From the NCBI RefSeq assembly GCF_932276165.1, contig NC_063983.1, positions 10,609,501 to 10,673,500 of the forward strand: a stretch of 64,000 nucleotides of DNA, in the 5' to 3' direction. The translations under genes and the position numbers were made by a program. A model generated the notes under the pieces. The model was not told the origin of the DNA, made no database searches, and worked only from the letters and a program-made list of their open reading frames with translations. Positions within the stretch are counted from its first letter, which is position 1; each line of letters opens with the position of its first letter. This DNA is from Plutella xylostella (lineage: Eukaryota; Arthropoda; Insecta; Lepidoptera; Plutellidae). Positions 36,336 through 51,114 of this stretch are shown in pieces.

Positions 36336-39300
36336 GGTGAATGCTCACTTGCTGTGACGTCAGCCTGTACCAGCCTTTACATAGTCTTATTTTCAGCACA
36401 GAATAATAACTGTTTTCAGTATAGTTTAGGTATAAGTCAGAAAAAAATACAAAATAGAGATAGAGATTTCTTTGTTGTTTATTTAAAAAATATGTATATA
36501 AAAAGTAGATGTTACATCTGGTGGATTTAATGCTAAATGAATTTTCTAACAGTCAACCTGCAGGAGGTTCGAGGACCAGAAGGTAGAGCAATTTCACAAA
36601 CATTACGAAAAGCTGAGACTAACCAAAACCTACACATCACATGATATTAGTTTTCATTTTAAAAAAATATTATATTTTAATTTTCTTCCTCGTGGTGACT
36701 TCCACCATCATCAGTATTTTCGGATATCTACACAAATTTTGAAAATTTTGCACTCGTAAAACGTATTTAGAAATTCATAAGTTATACTTTTATAACTACT
36801 TATTACTTTGATAAAGTCATTGTTTAGCTTGGAGTTTCAAACTTATGCATTCTGAAACCAGCTCCGTTACCTGCTTTGAATCCTCAATGTTTGTTTAGTA
36901 ATTAGCAGATGTAGAGTCTTATAGCGCACTCCAGCTGCTTATAACTCTGTTACAGCACTTACAGCCTAATGGCGGCGGCGGGCTTTTACCCAACTTATTA
37001 ATTGAACAAGTTATAAGTTATCTAAGTTAACCGGTTCAGTTGAAGTTTAACCCGCCCGAGCACCGCTTAAGGGACCTGCCAGACTGAGACGAATATTAAA
37101 TATTAGAATTTGTCAAGTGTTATAAATCACAACACCGTTACAACTGAGTTACACAAAAACACATTGGTGTTGAGGAGCAGAGCTTTAATATTCTTTTGTT
37201 TATCGTCAAAATATTTGCTTTTGATACACCAAGAGCAGTCTGCCTTTCAATTCATAATTTTTGAAACGTGATAAGGAAAAAATACTGGCCGAGGAAGACC
37301 CAGGACAGAGCTTTGTGTTGCTCCTTAGGACAGGCTCGTGTTTAGCAGGAGAAGATTGCTGATGATGATGAGATGGACAATAGGAGTCGACCACTAGAAC
37401 CCGAATGTTAACTGGCATTTGTATAAAATAGCATTCCTGCGAGTGTGATCGGACCGCAGGCTCCAGCTCGCCCCAAGTTGCCTCGCGCAGGACCGAGATA
37501 ACTCAGAGGACATGTTTATTCTGAATTAGCCTCATCCTGTGTACACAACTCATCCTGTATACACAACTTGTCACTCGGTTAGTGTACAACTTGCCAAACT
37601 TTGGAGTTTAGACAACTTTTTGAAATAAATTACGTACTTATGAGCTTCTTGAAGAGGAAATCCGTTGCGTTGATAAGTTCTTACTCTTGAATGGTTTAAA
37701 TTAAAGTGCTTAAAAATTTACATAGGAGTTCTACTTAAAGTCTTTTACCTATTTGTCTACCTCTATAAATATATTTACGGTAATGTTAAATTAATTAAAA
37801 TAATAAACATATTGTTAATGGTACGGGAGATCAGATCGCTGTGATCAGTGGCGGCACTGGGTGACCGCGTCCCCGGTGGACCACTGGCTTCATGTAAACT
37901 GAAGAGAAAAGGTGACAACAATGAAATTGTGTCAATGTGTAAATGGAGTGGACTCACCGACCGCAGAGATGTGCCCAGATTGATAACACTTTATTACGCA
38001 CAGCGATTCAGTTTAAAATTTGATTAAATACATTTGCAGGTGTAAGTAGATAATATAGGTAATGGCTAACACATTATGTAACTACTAATGTTTATTACTT
38101 AATAATATTAGACTTAAACATCTATTTTGCGTGTGTCTACTTTTTGTACTGTAATATTCTTTAGCTTCTTCTGCTTATTGTCTCGGCAACAAACACTAGA
38201 GCTGGTTTCATGGTTTGTCAACGAGGTAGAGGTGTATGGAGTAGTCAGTTAAAACAGCGTCAGTCTGCTTAGCACCCACGAGAATTAAAGTGTATTTAGC
38301 CATATATTTGATAAATAATTCAATGATGCTATCACACTCCGGTATCACTTTCCACCGCCCGCCCCAGTACCAGTACGGTCCACAGCGATGGTCCGATACC
38401 GGCCGGTACCGTCGGCAGCGGCAGATAGCGTATTGTTGACTCGGAACAAAACACTGAAACGCATAAAAATGTCAAGCTGATTACGATCTGCCTTTTTCAC
38501 TGATTGTACTTTAAATACGTGCACCGCGGCGTTACCGGTACAGGCGGCCATACAAGTGGAGGACTTAATCCACGAAACAAACAATTGAGTCGATTGAAAG
38601 GGAGATCTGGAACTGGTCACCAGTAGTGACTATACTAACACGTGTATGACTACTTCGAACAACCAGATAGGTTGGTGCGAGAGGCTTATCTCCAGCAGAG
38701 ACTGCGGTTTGGCTGATGATTCTGAGGATGGCCAAGAGAACTAATATAGGTTACGCACGTAAAATTATAGACAACCTAAATTAAATAAGTAAATTTACTG
38801 TATACATAGGTAGGTAGGTATATCATATATTTTGCAATTTCTACTTAGAGTTAATATTAGAATCAATTCACGAGGCCTAACCACTTGTCCGGGCGCGTGT
38901 ACGGACAGCAGCCACATCGGAAGGGCGTTCTGATAGCGCGTTTAATTTATACGCGAGTTAATTTCCACCGCGGCCGGGACCCGAACCCGTTACCGCAATT
39001 AACCAGATCTCTATCTGTTTGTTCGACTGTTTTGCTGACCGTACCTCCGAGGGCCAGCAGGCGCCGCTTGTTGGGAAATCTGGATGTGCGCTCAATTCGT
39101 TAACGCTAATTGTGCACTATAGGAGGTCATTTCATAAATTGATGTGACAACTCGAAGTCTGTCTCGATGTTGCAGTGGCCCATTCACGGCACAGCCGAGT
39201 CCGCGTTGTTCTATGTTCTATAATGTCAAGTGGCTCAACACATCTTGGATTAACTATATGACCAACGTAAAATATAAGTAAGTACGTAAGTTAACAATAT

Positions 39301-41030
39301 TCGTAATATTGTAATTGTGAATCTATGCAACACATCTAGTTATCTGTGTCAATTATTAAATCTCATCAGATGATGCTGCTTATTTATATTAATGCAAAAC
39401 AGTTATATTTATTACTCAGTCTATTAGTCATTACATAGAAAGTCACCTAGAGGCGGAAAATAATTTGAGTAAGTAAAGCCATTTTAATTTGCATTAACAA
39501 GTTATCGCAATTATGAGTGAGACATTTTGATCAAACAAAAAGGCTTTTTAGCTTTTGTCCCCAAACTTCGTACAACTCTACCCTTTTAAGTACATAAACA
39601 GCCGGACGAGAGTTGCGACAACTCTGCAGCCTACTTTAGACAATCACTTTTTATGAATATCTAGGTAGGTATATACCTACCCCCTTATTCATAAGGGGGC
39701 TGCTTTTTAAAATTTTATAATTTTAGAGTAGGTACGTAAAATTTTATGTTTATCAAAAATCAATTAATTTGTATGATCATGTAAAAACATAATAAAAAAA
39801 ATTGACTTTGACTGTGACGCCTTCGAATAAATTTAATATTCGGTCATATGTAGGGTACATTTTTTATGTTAAGAAAATAAAGAATAAAGAAAATACATTG
39901 TTTATAGGAAATACAATGACTTTACATTTATAAGAAAGTTTGAGGAAAGTTATACCAATGAACGCGATCTGATGAATCAATTGAAACACCCCCTGGTACT
40001 GTACTGTGTAGCTTTCATCACGACGAGCGACTGGCAACTTCGCCATCATTGAAATTATAAGTATTTAAATGATAAAAGACGTGTGAAAACTCGTCTCTAC
40101 TTTTCGACAGGAAGTTTCAAAAGTCAGTAGCCGAAAAAGTGACTCAGTTCATCCTGAACAACTTTTGTTCTAGGACTCTTAAAAAATCGTGAAAAAATAC
40201 AAGCTCCCTATAGTTCAAAGGCTTTATAATATTAAGAAGGCTTTCATGAAATGCAACGTTTACAAACGATGTTACTAAGTATTGGAAACAATTACTGTCG
40301 AAGGCCCGAAGGCTTCTCTTCCGGAAATTTATTCAATCAAAGACTTTTTGCCGAAATCATCGAGCAGCTCCCGTTACCGAGCCAGTTCATTGTTACACTT
40401 CATTTCATGTCAAATTATAATTATATTTTATATCTTTGTGTTTATCAATCGTGCTGCAAATATGAAGACTTGCTCCCTTCGCTCTACTCTGAAGGAAAAT
40501 ATAGATCAGCAGGAAAAACAACCCGCTCATTATTATGTATGACATGTATAATTGTACATAATATTATTATGTACATTGTATAATCTAATTGTATATTTAC
40601 CTACCAGCGCTCAAACACACCATAAGTACAAAACTGCGGAATTCCAAGCATTACCTATTTACATATAATAACAATTTTAAACGAATTTCATGTCTCATTT
40701 AACTTTACGAGCATTTTTCACCGAGTTGTATGTTAATCTGATCCTAATTTGTATTAGCTTTTATATCTAGCACCTGTTTTATAAACATTATGCTAATATA
40801 TCAGTGTAGCAGTGAAATAATTTGAGGGAATTTATTACAATTAGGCGAGTAACGAACCTGCAACATGGCACATATCTTACACAACAGACCGCCATTGTTC
40901 ATAAAAAATAAATCTGCCTGACAAACAATGCCTGACTATCCGTTGCTGGTAACAACTTTAAAAATTATTAAATAACACAAAAAATAATACTTTATAAGTT
41001 ATAATCTTAAGAACCATCAGTAGTAAATTG
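36336..41030. other. No gene seen; palindromes at 39664-39699
   Basis: About 4.7 kb without a supportable gene. GC-richer patches (38340-38560, 38890-39080) give short frames of no recognised family. One minus-strand GGGTTCGGGTCCC near 38977-38989 looks like box B but has no box A at proper distance. Confidence 0.5.
39664..39699. repeat. Two adjoining palindromes
   Basis: GGTAGGTATATACCTACC (39664-39681) is a perfect palindrome and overlaps CCCCCTTATTCATAAGGGGG (39680-39699), a perfect 9-bp stem with a two-base loop. The second is the terminal motif of a MITE family common in moths, so this is likely a fused-ends remnant. Confidence 0.75.
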
Positions 41031-41042
41031 GATTAACCGAAG

Positions 41043-41081
41043 ATAGTAAACCCACAAAGTTCACTTGCGGGTTTACTATCG
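41043..41081. repeat. 12-bp perfect stem, 15-base loop
   Basis: GATAGTAAACCC and GGGTTTACTATC flank a 15-base loop, with some further pairing outside (AACC.. against ..GTT). Total foldable length is ~54 nt. It could be a short MITE core or a small-RNA hairpin; nothing else around it helps. Confidence 0.6.
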
Positions 41082-41099
41082 AAGTTACGAAACTCGACA

Positions 41100-41185
41100 C
41101 TTCCCAGCTCCCAGCGACACGACGCGACAAGTCGCACTGTCGCCGGCGACGTCGCAAGTGTGCCGCTTGTCGCGCCGCTAAGCTG
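41100..41185. repeat. GCGAC/GTCGC-rich imperfect hairpin
   Basis: A dense cluster of GCGAC and GTCGC words. GCGACAAGTCGCAC on one side pairs imperfectly with GTGTGCCGCTTGTCGC on the other. CpG-rich island in AT-rich DNA. Confidence 0.5.
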
Positions 41186-43003
41186 CGGTCGTAAACTCAA
41201 ACGACTTACTTAATAACTGGCTCGAGCGCTGCACTTGACTCTACACTTCAGGGGAAGGAACCCCGGACGGATTATTAAAGGAAAATTTCAGCGTGGAAAA
41301 CTTAAGACGTGGAGAGATGCTACTTGCTAGTGGTAATACGTAGTCGGATCTTCCTAGCGTGTCGGCGACAAACGAAGGGTTTCACGTATATGAAAAGTAA
41401 ATCTGAAAAACACAAGTTTGATGTTCTTTGAAAATGATTACAATTACGGTAGAAACATCCTGTAAAGGCACATAATAATAACTAGTAACTACTTATTAGG
41501 TTTTTTTAGCTTTTAGCTTCCGTATAAGCTTTGTATAAAGCTCGCACACACTTAGATCTGAACATTGTGCCTATGTATAATTATGTGCTCTCTCAGTAAT
41601 ACACAATAATATTATAAGTATATAAGTTTAACAATTTACATGTTCCTCGTTAAGGTAATGGAAGAGCGGGACGCACGGGTAACGTAACGGCTCATTACTC
41701 GCGAGTAAAAGAGATAGATGGAGGTTTTGTTTTCAAAACAATGGCTGGAACAGATTTACGAGTTCAAGTTGTTCATTGTTTCAGGGCTCCGAGCACTACG
41801 AAATGGGAGAAAAGGCCATTGCATCTAGTATATCGAATATCGATATATTATTGGTTTGGATAACGATCATCATCATCAGCCAATCATCGTCTACTAAACA
41901 ATAGGTATAAGCATGTATCGAGGGGAGCGCCTCAACACTAGCCCTCAGCCTACTTCAGCAAAACCTCAACTTTTCTAGGGTCGTGGTCGGTGGTCTGTGC
42001 TGTACCTCTTGTGCGTCACTCGAGAGTCAGCTGCTGGTGAAGAGTCGGTCGCTGCTCGTCCTCATTCCTTGTTCCGAGGATCGCGAGCTCAATGAGAAGC
42101 TGTAAAAGGAGGGTCCGTTATTTATTCGTTTGTTTGTTTACCTGGGCAGCACTCTGTGAGCGGAACACTTTATAGCTTATTTTGTGCGTCGTAAGATGAA
42201 ACTTTGATTTGTGAGAATTGTTCAGGGCCCCTACTGTACTACCGGAAAATTTTATATGTTCTGCGAGTCATTTAGAAAACTCAAAGAGAAACAAGAAAAG
42301 TTATTTTATGTTATTGTTTGAACTAGGCAGGTACGACTTTTGTTGGTTTAAGTTGTTGACATAAATAAATGTTACAATTGAATCAAAAGGTCTTGTAGCG
42401 CAGAACTTTACATACTCCACATTATTTCAATTATGCCTTTATGTTTATAGAAAATAGTTCCCCTCAATACTTCTATCCTAGTTAACATAATGAGCACATA
42501 TGTCATGACATTATCGGGCGTCCTGTGCGAACACACACATACATTGTAAAATGCATAACTCCGTATAGTTAACTAGCTGATAATGATAACTGCACTGAAT
42601 TAGCATAACTGAGAGCTATTAATACTATTTAATGAATGATAGTGCTAGTTAATAGTCTACTGGAGAAGTATGGAGGGGTGGAGTTGTTAACAAGTTGATG
42701 AGAAAATTGGCATAGAAAAAAGCAATCTCCCATCTTTGTTTACGCGTTGCAAAGGTAGCACTGTCGGATTCTATTTTATGTTTTTGAGATAAAAGTTTGA
42801 AACTCACTGTAATATTTATGACAGAGACAATACTTAATCTGTGTAATTAATTTTAAGCAGTAGGCTTATGAGTAAGGTATACATATGGCATGTTATGTTA
42901 ATCACGCTCGGTAAGAAGAAGTAGGTACCTTAATAAATAAAAAAATATATAAGTATAACAAGTATGTATATAGGGTAGAATCAGTTATTATTATAGCTAA
43001 TTA
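41186..43003. other. No gene seen
   Basis: AT-rich non-coding sequence with no recognised element. Confidence 0.5.
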
Positions 43004-43263
43004 CACTCACGGGCAATGAAAAAGTTCCATTCACAAAATATCGACACCAAACGACCCCAATTTTTTCAAACATCGAATTTAAAATCTGAAAATAATATTA
43101 CCGTTTTTAGTTGGTAATATCCTGATAAGTACTCTGTTAAATGTACCAACATACTTCAATGTTGCAGCAGGCGTCATTAATTAATTAAAAATTAAGAGAG
43201 CGTTTACCGTTTAGCAGGAATTTGGTGCTTTTCTCAGTGGAACCTTGTCATTGACCGTGAGTG
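43004..43263. mobile_element. MITE, CACTCACGG family (260 bp)
   Basis: Left end CACTCACGGGCAATGAAAAA is mirrored by CATTGACCGTGAGTG at the right, giving ~26-base terminal inverted repeats. The interior is homologous to 23781-23996 with an additional ~45-base AT segment near 43170-43215. No coding capacity. Confidence 0.8.
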
Positions 43264-46200
43264 CATTATCATGGTCAAATCAAATGTAAGAAACTGCTGT
43301 CGATGAGAAAATTTTAAACCAAACCTATATTATATCCTTTCGAAATACAATAATATTATTATAATAAAGTGTAAAATTAATTGTTACACCGCATCCAAGG
43401 TTTTGTTCTGTTCCACAAACAATGGCCTGGCAACGGGTTACGAAACTGACGATTGCAAAAACGCATCAATTTCGATACAGCAATTTACATATCGCATGAT
43501 AACTCCTCGTTAGCAGATAATAAATATCTTAAACAGTTTGTTTTGTACCTATTTGCCTTATTTTATGCACTTTGATTGCCTTACATTGTTATGAATTATT
43601 AAACAATTTAATGAAGTTGCTCCGAAGTGTAATTATGATTAAGTGCTTAGGTATCACTTTTAAAATACATACATATTATCGAACCATAGTTTTATAACCA
43701 TAAAAGTAGCTTTTTGGGTCACAATAAATTAATTAAATTATCATTATCATAGCATTCAAAGGTACTTATCATAATACGAAATCTATAAACTATAATTATT
43801 TAGCTATGGTAGTCATTCAAAGATTGATTTAACCGTTACATAAATTCATCTCCTGTTTAAATCTAATACAATACTGTTCGATAAGAAAGTACAGTCGCAG
43901 TAGGTGACGTCACAAGTCACGACCTGCGCTCGCGGCCGACTGTACTCGGGGAACAATGGGAGATATTGGTGAAAAGGCAAAAACTGCTCCGACGTGACTC
44001 GTTTCAATAAACGTACACTCATTATGTGTTCCGACCTTTGTAAACTTACCATACACGAACATTGCAATTTAAGACCCTATCACGTAATCATAAGCTCTAA
44101 AGTTCAGAGTGGAAGCGTTTTACATTGAAAATGGATCTACCACCGATATTGGTCACAAGAGGAAATGGTTTAAAGTTGAAATTGGAATACGAGTACAGCG
44201 TGGGCTCACAATAGGACGAAATTGTAGCTTTGTTTTAAAATGAAATTCGTTCTATTTTTGAATTATAGTTTGACTTTTATGGCGTCAGCTGATGTGTATC
44301 GCGGTCGGTTGCCGCAGCCCGCGGGTTCCATTCCAACAAATAATGTTCGTATTTTTTGGAACAACATTATTATTTGTAACTTATTTAGTCTTCAGGATGT
44401 TAAATGTTTCACAATTGGAAAAGGCATAAGTGCTTTAAATTAGAATTATCTAGAATGTTTTATATTATTAGCCTGAAGCCTGTTTTTTTACAGTGTTACA
44501 CACTAGTGCTGGGCTGCTAATCCCAGTCTAGGATCAGGAGCAGTTGCATCTATGTGCCATTATACATGTGTACCTACATCACACATTTCCCGCATCAGTA
44601 TAATGAATTCAAGAGACCCAATAAAGAGCCTCGGCCCGCGTACGCAACGTCACGAAAAAGTTATAACAACGGACGTGTACGTAGTTACGTACACTACGTA
44701 CATGTAGGTACACACGAGCCCGCTGATACGCATCACGCTCGATACAGCCTTCCACCACACTGGTAGACTAGCGTGTGAGAAGAGAAGAGTCTAGCAGCTG
44801 TGATAATAGAGTACTTAAAGTTTGAGTTTTAGCTTTTGAGGTGGATAAATAAAATAACCAGTAGGTATTATTTAAATAAGTTTTTAAAAAAAAAACTTTG
44901 TACTTAAAGGAATGTTACCTTTCAGCAAAATATGGTAAGTACTTTTCTTCATCAGAGTAATTTTATTAAAGCTTATATTTGTATTATAAAACATTGCTTC
45001 TACTTTACTACGTGTGCCGCGGTCAGATCTAGATAGCGGCAGCGGCGGGTCGTCGTGACTATATTGGTAGTTTAGAAAGAAAATAATCACCAGATAGCGA
45101 GCTCGAGACAAATCATAGCTTTAACTAGTCTCTTCTGTGAACATGGTGATTCAAATCAAACTTGGACGAAAATTATACGGTACCTTGATTTGATTTTTGA
45201 GCTCCGATGGAATGTGATAAGTATTGTGGTTTATTTAATCTGTTGAAAATGATGATGATACTATAGACAGATTACAGAAATTTTACATGAAATAAAAGTA
45301 AAGTGTGTGTGATTCAATCCATTTTCCTAAAAGACTATTGTTTTACGATCACAACTAACACGCCATTTCGATGTCCTGAAGGGTATGTCTGAATACTTTC
45401 AGTCAGCATATTGCGCGGCGGCGGATACAGCAGCAGCAGCGGGGAGGGGGGCAGCGCGGGGTAGCAGCGGCGGGGGATGGGCAGCGCGGGGTAGCAGCGC
45501 GGGGGGGGAGGGGAGGGCGGCCGCGCCCCGGAAACACAGCTATTTCATTTCGCTGCACGTTTCATTATTCCGGGACATGAACTCGGCATGAGCTGCGTTT
45601 CAGTTTCATGTGAAACGTAATTAGTTTTGCGGGTTCAAGTATTTTGACCCAGTTTGTAGCGGTGACGTCGCCCGCACAAACTTACAATTTGGAATTCCCA
45701 CTTACCCAATTAAGTAAAGGCAGTTTCGCATTCACTCAGACTTTCATAAATAAGAACTAAGATCTATGTTTATTATCTAACTCTACACACTTGAAAACAA
45801 CAAGATAATGTTAATGGTCCAGATTGTTCGTTTCTCTACCTCTGAGATGTGTTCCACCGTGGCCCCACGAAGCCCGCACTGTGCACCTGTTAGCAATTTC
45901 GTTTTTATACTGAAATTTAGATACTTTATGCAGACTATAGGGAGAAATCGTTTCGGCCATGAATTTCAGAACATATCATCTTACATTTGTAAAAAAGGTA
46001 TCTCGACCACTTCTCTCATCTAGAACAGCTTCTCCAGCCAGGCAACGTGCACTCACAGACAGGTAATTAGCTACATCCTGCAGTACATTATATACCAGTC
46101 CTCCCCAACGACTCCACATTATGTAGAAACACTCGACAAGAAAGGCGAAAACTACTATACTGTGAAAGTGATCCAATGACGCCGGCTAACAAGTTCCAAA

Positions 46201-48290
46201 TGTTTTATTAACCAATAAAATAAACCAGAGGTTTTAACTGAGATTCAACGGAGCGTTTCGATCTGTTGTGACATCGTCGAGGGCTGGACGACTTCCATCG
46301 TTATTATTGCGTAATTAAAGAACATTATCGTTTGTCAAAGCTGTTTGTGTTCTCGTGAGCGGTCCAGGTGGATGTGGCTCCTAATTAAACAGAACAGAAA
46401 TAGCGCCGGCTCTTGGTACCTCTGTTCTATACAAGTTTTTGATTCGACTTCAAAAACTGACTGAGTTCAACCATGTATATGTTTGTTCGCAGTCATTGGA
46501 TAAACTGATTTCGATATGATTTTCACCATACAAAAACTATTTAATTTGAACATTATACAATGTGTGGGTTGTGGTTCCTTCATAGTAACGTCCAACACAA
46601 TCGTCAAGGGTTAAATAAGTCAATCCCTTATGTGGGAAACACACAGAAAGCGTTACCCCGGTTTCCTCGGGCTGGTATGTAAAGCGGCTCATAAATATCG
46701 CAATGATTCCGTGACACAAAGGCGGGCTTTGTGCGGAAAGGGATATCTTCCACCGGCATCGTCGGATGGAGGCGGGTGTCGCCGGGACTGCCGAGGAACA
46801 ACGCGGGACACACGAGGGATTGGACATGGATTTTCACAAGCATGTCATTTAGACCATGTATAAAGTTGAAATTAATATCATGTTTAATAATTTGGGTAAT
46901 ATAATTCCCCCGAATTCATAGAGATTTTTGTCTCTTTAAAATAGGTTTACAAATGACTTTTTAATAATTATAGGAATTAAAACTTTTTGACTGACACAAA
47001 AACTCTTGTGTTTTCAAATCATTTGTAAACGTTATCTAAACTTAAAATACGGTCTTGCTAATTTCCCCAGTTGTACACGTATATACTATCGTCTCACCCT
47101 TTAAGCAATCGGACATTCTACCCAGAAAGTTTTATCAAAAACCCCTCTTTACGGATGAATGAGCAGTGGGCATACGCTGACCGATAGTTGAGATATTCAT
47201 GTTACTCGTATTTATCAATTCCGTATTTTGTATAATATCAATAACTATACATATTTAATCTGAATATTTAATATATTACCGTTCCATTCTATAATAGCTA
47301 AGTACCTCCCTAATCACTACTTCAGTTTTCCTATTGAATTTCACATAGCACCGTAACATTTCATACAATTTGACTAACTAGCTGAATCCGCCTGAAAGTT
47401 GCTGGAAAACAATAGCACTATCCCTCAGTCAATTAATCACGGAAAACTAATGTTTTTTTGTACTGATGACCGCGGAAAAACGTCTCGTATCACAAGCAGA
47501 TAAGTTAGTTTTTGCAATAGGTAGAGGAACAAAGAAATGTACCTGGAAGGTGGGACAAGCGTCGGGATGACAGACGGGGGGGAGAGGCACAAAATAACGC
47601 GTTACAAATAAATGTGAAAGTTTTCCTTGCCGCTAAGCGGAGGGCGTCTCTATGATTGATTGGGAAAACTTTTCCCATCTCTATTTTATGGGTTGAGAGT
47701 TCTCCTAATTTATAGTTTAGTGTTAGACGGCATGTTGTCATGCGAAGGCCGAGAATTAAAAGAAAAATGGAGTCATTTCCGCCACTATTCCTACCACTAA
47801 CATAAGTATACACAGGTTATACCTGTTGTCTCAATAAACTGCTTTAACAAAGGGTTTACAATAGTCAGGGTATTGACCAACAACGTCAGAAATTATGTTA
47901 CTTGTTTAAATGCACAGATATTATTGGATTTAAGCTTATAAGCTCCGTGTAAACTATGCGAAAATTGGTCACCGCCAACGTAACTCCTGGACCTCCACTA
48001 CGTACGTACCACACAGAAAGTTAAGAAATAAACAAAAGGCGCGAAAAGGCGAACTAGACTAATGAGCTTTTAGTATAACTTAAGTTTTCTGTCATAAATA
48101 AGGCTTCAATTATGGCAGCTTTCTGCCAAGTCCGACAGTCGAGGGAAAATAACAGATTGAGGCGTCGGAGCGGCGGCGACGGCGGCGGCCGGACAACATG
48201 TGCAGGTGGGGACTGTCTTGAACTAGTCAACTGATTCAGTATTAACCTTAGTGATTTTTTTTTATAATCCGAGAAAATGGAAGCATTAGT
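43264..48290. other. No gene seen; G/C-rich islets
   Basis: Includes a G-rich islet at 45415-45535 (CAG/GGGG-type runs) producing an Ala/Gly-rich frame of no recognised family, and scattered short frames near 46.6 and 47.6 kb that look like chance. Confidence 0.5.
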
Positions 48291-48299
48291 GACTTCGAG

Positions 48300-49180
48300 G
48301 GGTAAGTAATACGAGGTATAAAAACGAATTGTATAACATTCACAAGGTATACGCCCATATGATATAAATTTATTAAGTATAACGATCACTGTGCATAACA
48401 AACGAAAGGCATAATTACTAAATACATAATTTCGTAAAGAATAACGTTCAAAAAGTATAATTTCAATTGATATAACGATTAAAATGCATAACGTTCATAA
48501 TATATAACGTTTATAACATATATTCTACAACGGATATAATTATCATAATGTATAATGCACAAAAAGTATAAATGATTGTCGTATCGTAATTTCATTATTA
48601 TTGACGTTATGTGGGGGGAACGCTCCGCTCCGCTTCGCTGCGCTCCGCTTTGGTTTCGACGAACATGTGCACCTAACACGCTCCTCCTCGCTTTGCTCGT
48701 CGTCGCACCTATCTTTAGGTTTTGGTACTAGGGGTTTTGACATTATTATTATTATTGGCGCTATGTGGGGAGACGCTCCGCTCCGCTTCGCTGCGCTCCG
48801 CTTTGGTTTCGACGAACATGTGCACCTAACACGCTCCTCCTCGCTTTGCTCGTCGTCGCACCTATCTTTAGGTTTTGGTGCTAGGAGGTTTGACGGTGTT
48901 GGGTAATTAAACACAGATTATGTTAGTATGTTTTATGAACTTTATACTAAATGATAGGTATATATTTTAAACGATATACGTAATGTATGTTATACGAATT
49001 GATATTAGTCCTCGTAAGTATTATATATTTTGATTTTATATAAAATGTACGTTATACCAATTGAATCTTATACCTTATGAAAATATAGATTTTGTTGTTA
49101 TACGTAACGTTCATTATATGTTGTGAACGTTATTAATGTGAAATTATACATTTCGTTTTTATACGTCGCAATACGCACCC
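48300..49180. mobile_element. Foldback-like element FB2 (881 bp) with 9-bp TSD
   Basis: It is bounded by the exact direct repeat GACTTCGAG at 48291-48299 and 49181-49189. Terminal inverted repeats start GGGTAAGTAATACGAGGTAT (left) and GGGTGCGTATTGCGACGTAT (right, complement); 24 of the first 29 bases agree. The left arm (48300-48600) is a run of ~15-16-bp degenerate units around ATAACGTTCAAAAAGT and CATAATTTCGTAAAG; the right arm (about 48905-49180) has the inverse (TTATACGTAACGTTCA, ATGTTGTGAACGTTAT). The middle has two tandem copies of the GC-rich core also found in FB1. There is no transposase; frames across the core are low-complexity artefacts. Confidence 0.8.
48619..48894 (+). repeat. 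Two tandem copies (153-bp period) of the foldback core
   Basis: Copies run about 48619-48741 and 48772-48894, each starting CGCTCCGCTCCGCTTCGCTG and ending CACCTATCTTTAGGTTTTGG, separated by (ATT)n-containing linker. They are almost identical to each other, which implies a recent duplication. Confidence 0.9.
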
Positions 49181-49189
49181 GACTTCGAG

Positions 49190-51114
49190 TGTCAACAGCA
49201 GCATTCATGGCAAAATATCAAGACAATATTGACAAGACGCGACCTGCCGCACCGCGCCGCACATTCCTTTATTTATTTACGAGTGCCGTGATTTATCTCT
49301 GCAGATGTCATACGTCACACTTTCATATAATAAATATTCCACAAAAACCCGGAAAATCCGAGCCTCTATTAATCTCTGCGGTTCTAGAACAACCGGTGCG
49401 TGCCTACCGCTGCCGGTGACTGCCAAAAATCTATTTTCTGTGCACATTTAAAATTGTAAATTATATATTTTTATTTCCGAATGCTAAATGGTGCGTGGAG
49501 GAATGGCGCCGGTCCATCCCGCGGGAAGTGGGTCAATCGAGTGATTCGTGTGTAGAAAAGTGTGTGTTTTGTAGTGGTAGTGACGTTAATGATGTCGATA
49601 AACAACGCGCCGCGTGGCTGGCGGCCATCTTGTGTCCGCGACAACACTGACACGTGCAACTACAGAGACACCTGGAGCTGGAGGTGGAACATCAGAAGGC
49701 TGGAGAGTGTGGAGAATACCTACTCCACCACAACACAATGTATTCAGCACTTTATACTTTTGCCATTGTGGTGCTTATTTAATGGCCACGATCACCTACG
49801 GGCTGCTGTAATACCAACAATTCTGGAAAAATCTCCAGTCCAGATTTAATTAAGTATTAAGCTAATTTTTTTCATTGTAATGTTTTTGAAGTCAGTTAAC
49901 TTCAAATTGAACATTTCTGAAGAAGTTAACCTAAAAGTCGTGAAGAGTGATTTAATTAAATGATCAATAGCCGCAGCCTTTAACCCTTGGACATGAATTG
50001 AGTAATCTCCGAGATAAAAGGCTGTTTGAGTCCGCGGAAGCTCCTAAACGTTCCCTCTGCAAGTTCACCCCCGGGCTGCCGCGAGCTTTCAGAAATTTCA
50101 ACAGAAATTCCATTTTTATTAGTGGCTTCATCGCCTAAAGTGTATTTTGACAGAATGACAGCTTGACAGGCGAGCACACAACGAACTGGCATTGACATTT
50201 ATGTCAAATAAATACACGATCTTTCTGTTCATTGTTTATTGTTTGCCCGTTGTTTAGATAAAGTATAAAACTGTTTTATACTCGACTCGTATCTCATATA
50301 GGTACAACGTCCGAAACAATCATGATTTGTTATTTAACCAGCATCATTTCATTTTATCAATAGGTAATCATAGGGATTAGCCACAAATCTTATGAAACAT
50401 TTTAGTGAGACTTATGGGAAATAATACCTACTTATAAATTAATAACAAATACCTAATTTGTTTTAAAGAAATCTACGAGCGGCTTGGTAGGTACGTACGT
50501 AATCGTAAACCATGATGAATGTACAAATTCGGAGGATTTTAACCCTGTCTCTTCGGGAGAGTCCTCGATGCAGATAGAGCACGCGCCTCCGCGCCGAGGA
50601 CTCGACGACGGAATAGAACGATCATTAATTACACAGAACTGCGAAATTGCGAATATAACTCCGTGAAAGACGTCAAGATTACGATAAAAACAACATTGAA
50701 AAAACATGTTACAAATATTATATACGCGATTCCTAACCTTGATTTTATCAAATACCTTATATTTTTTTACTGAAAACAATTTCATAGACTTAATTGAAAT
50801 GTAACAAGAAATAGGGCCAAGACAGAATTAGAAGCCAGTAAGTTGGTCCTAACTATAGCGACACTGTTAATTTTCATTAGTGAAATTAATTATAAGTTAG
50901 TGAATAAGTAGGTAGTTAGTTCATTAAATCTACTACAATACGATACTATAGTTACTGCTTAAACATTTATGTGACAATTATGCAAATTACGCATAATTAA
51001 ATAGTAAAAGTAAAACGGATCAAAGCTCGTTTAGGTGTTTCGTTTTACTAGGTAAGAAGAATTACTACACGGAGCCCTAAAAACCATTTGCACCACACAC
51101 ACACGGTGCTGGGA
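49190..51114. other. No gene seen; possible leader-like sequence at 49500-49720
   Basis: The 49500-49720 stretch is moderately GC-rich with GTGTGT-type words and no good splice signals. Frames here are not recognised. Confidence 0.4.
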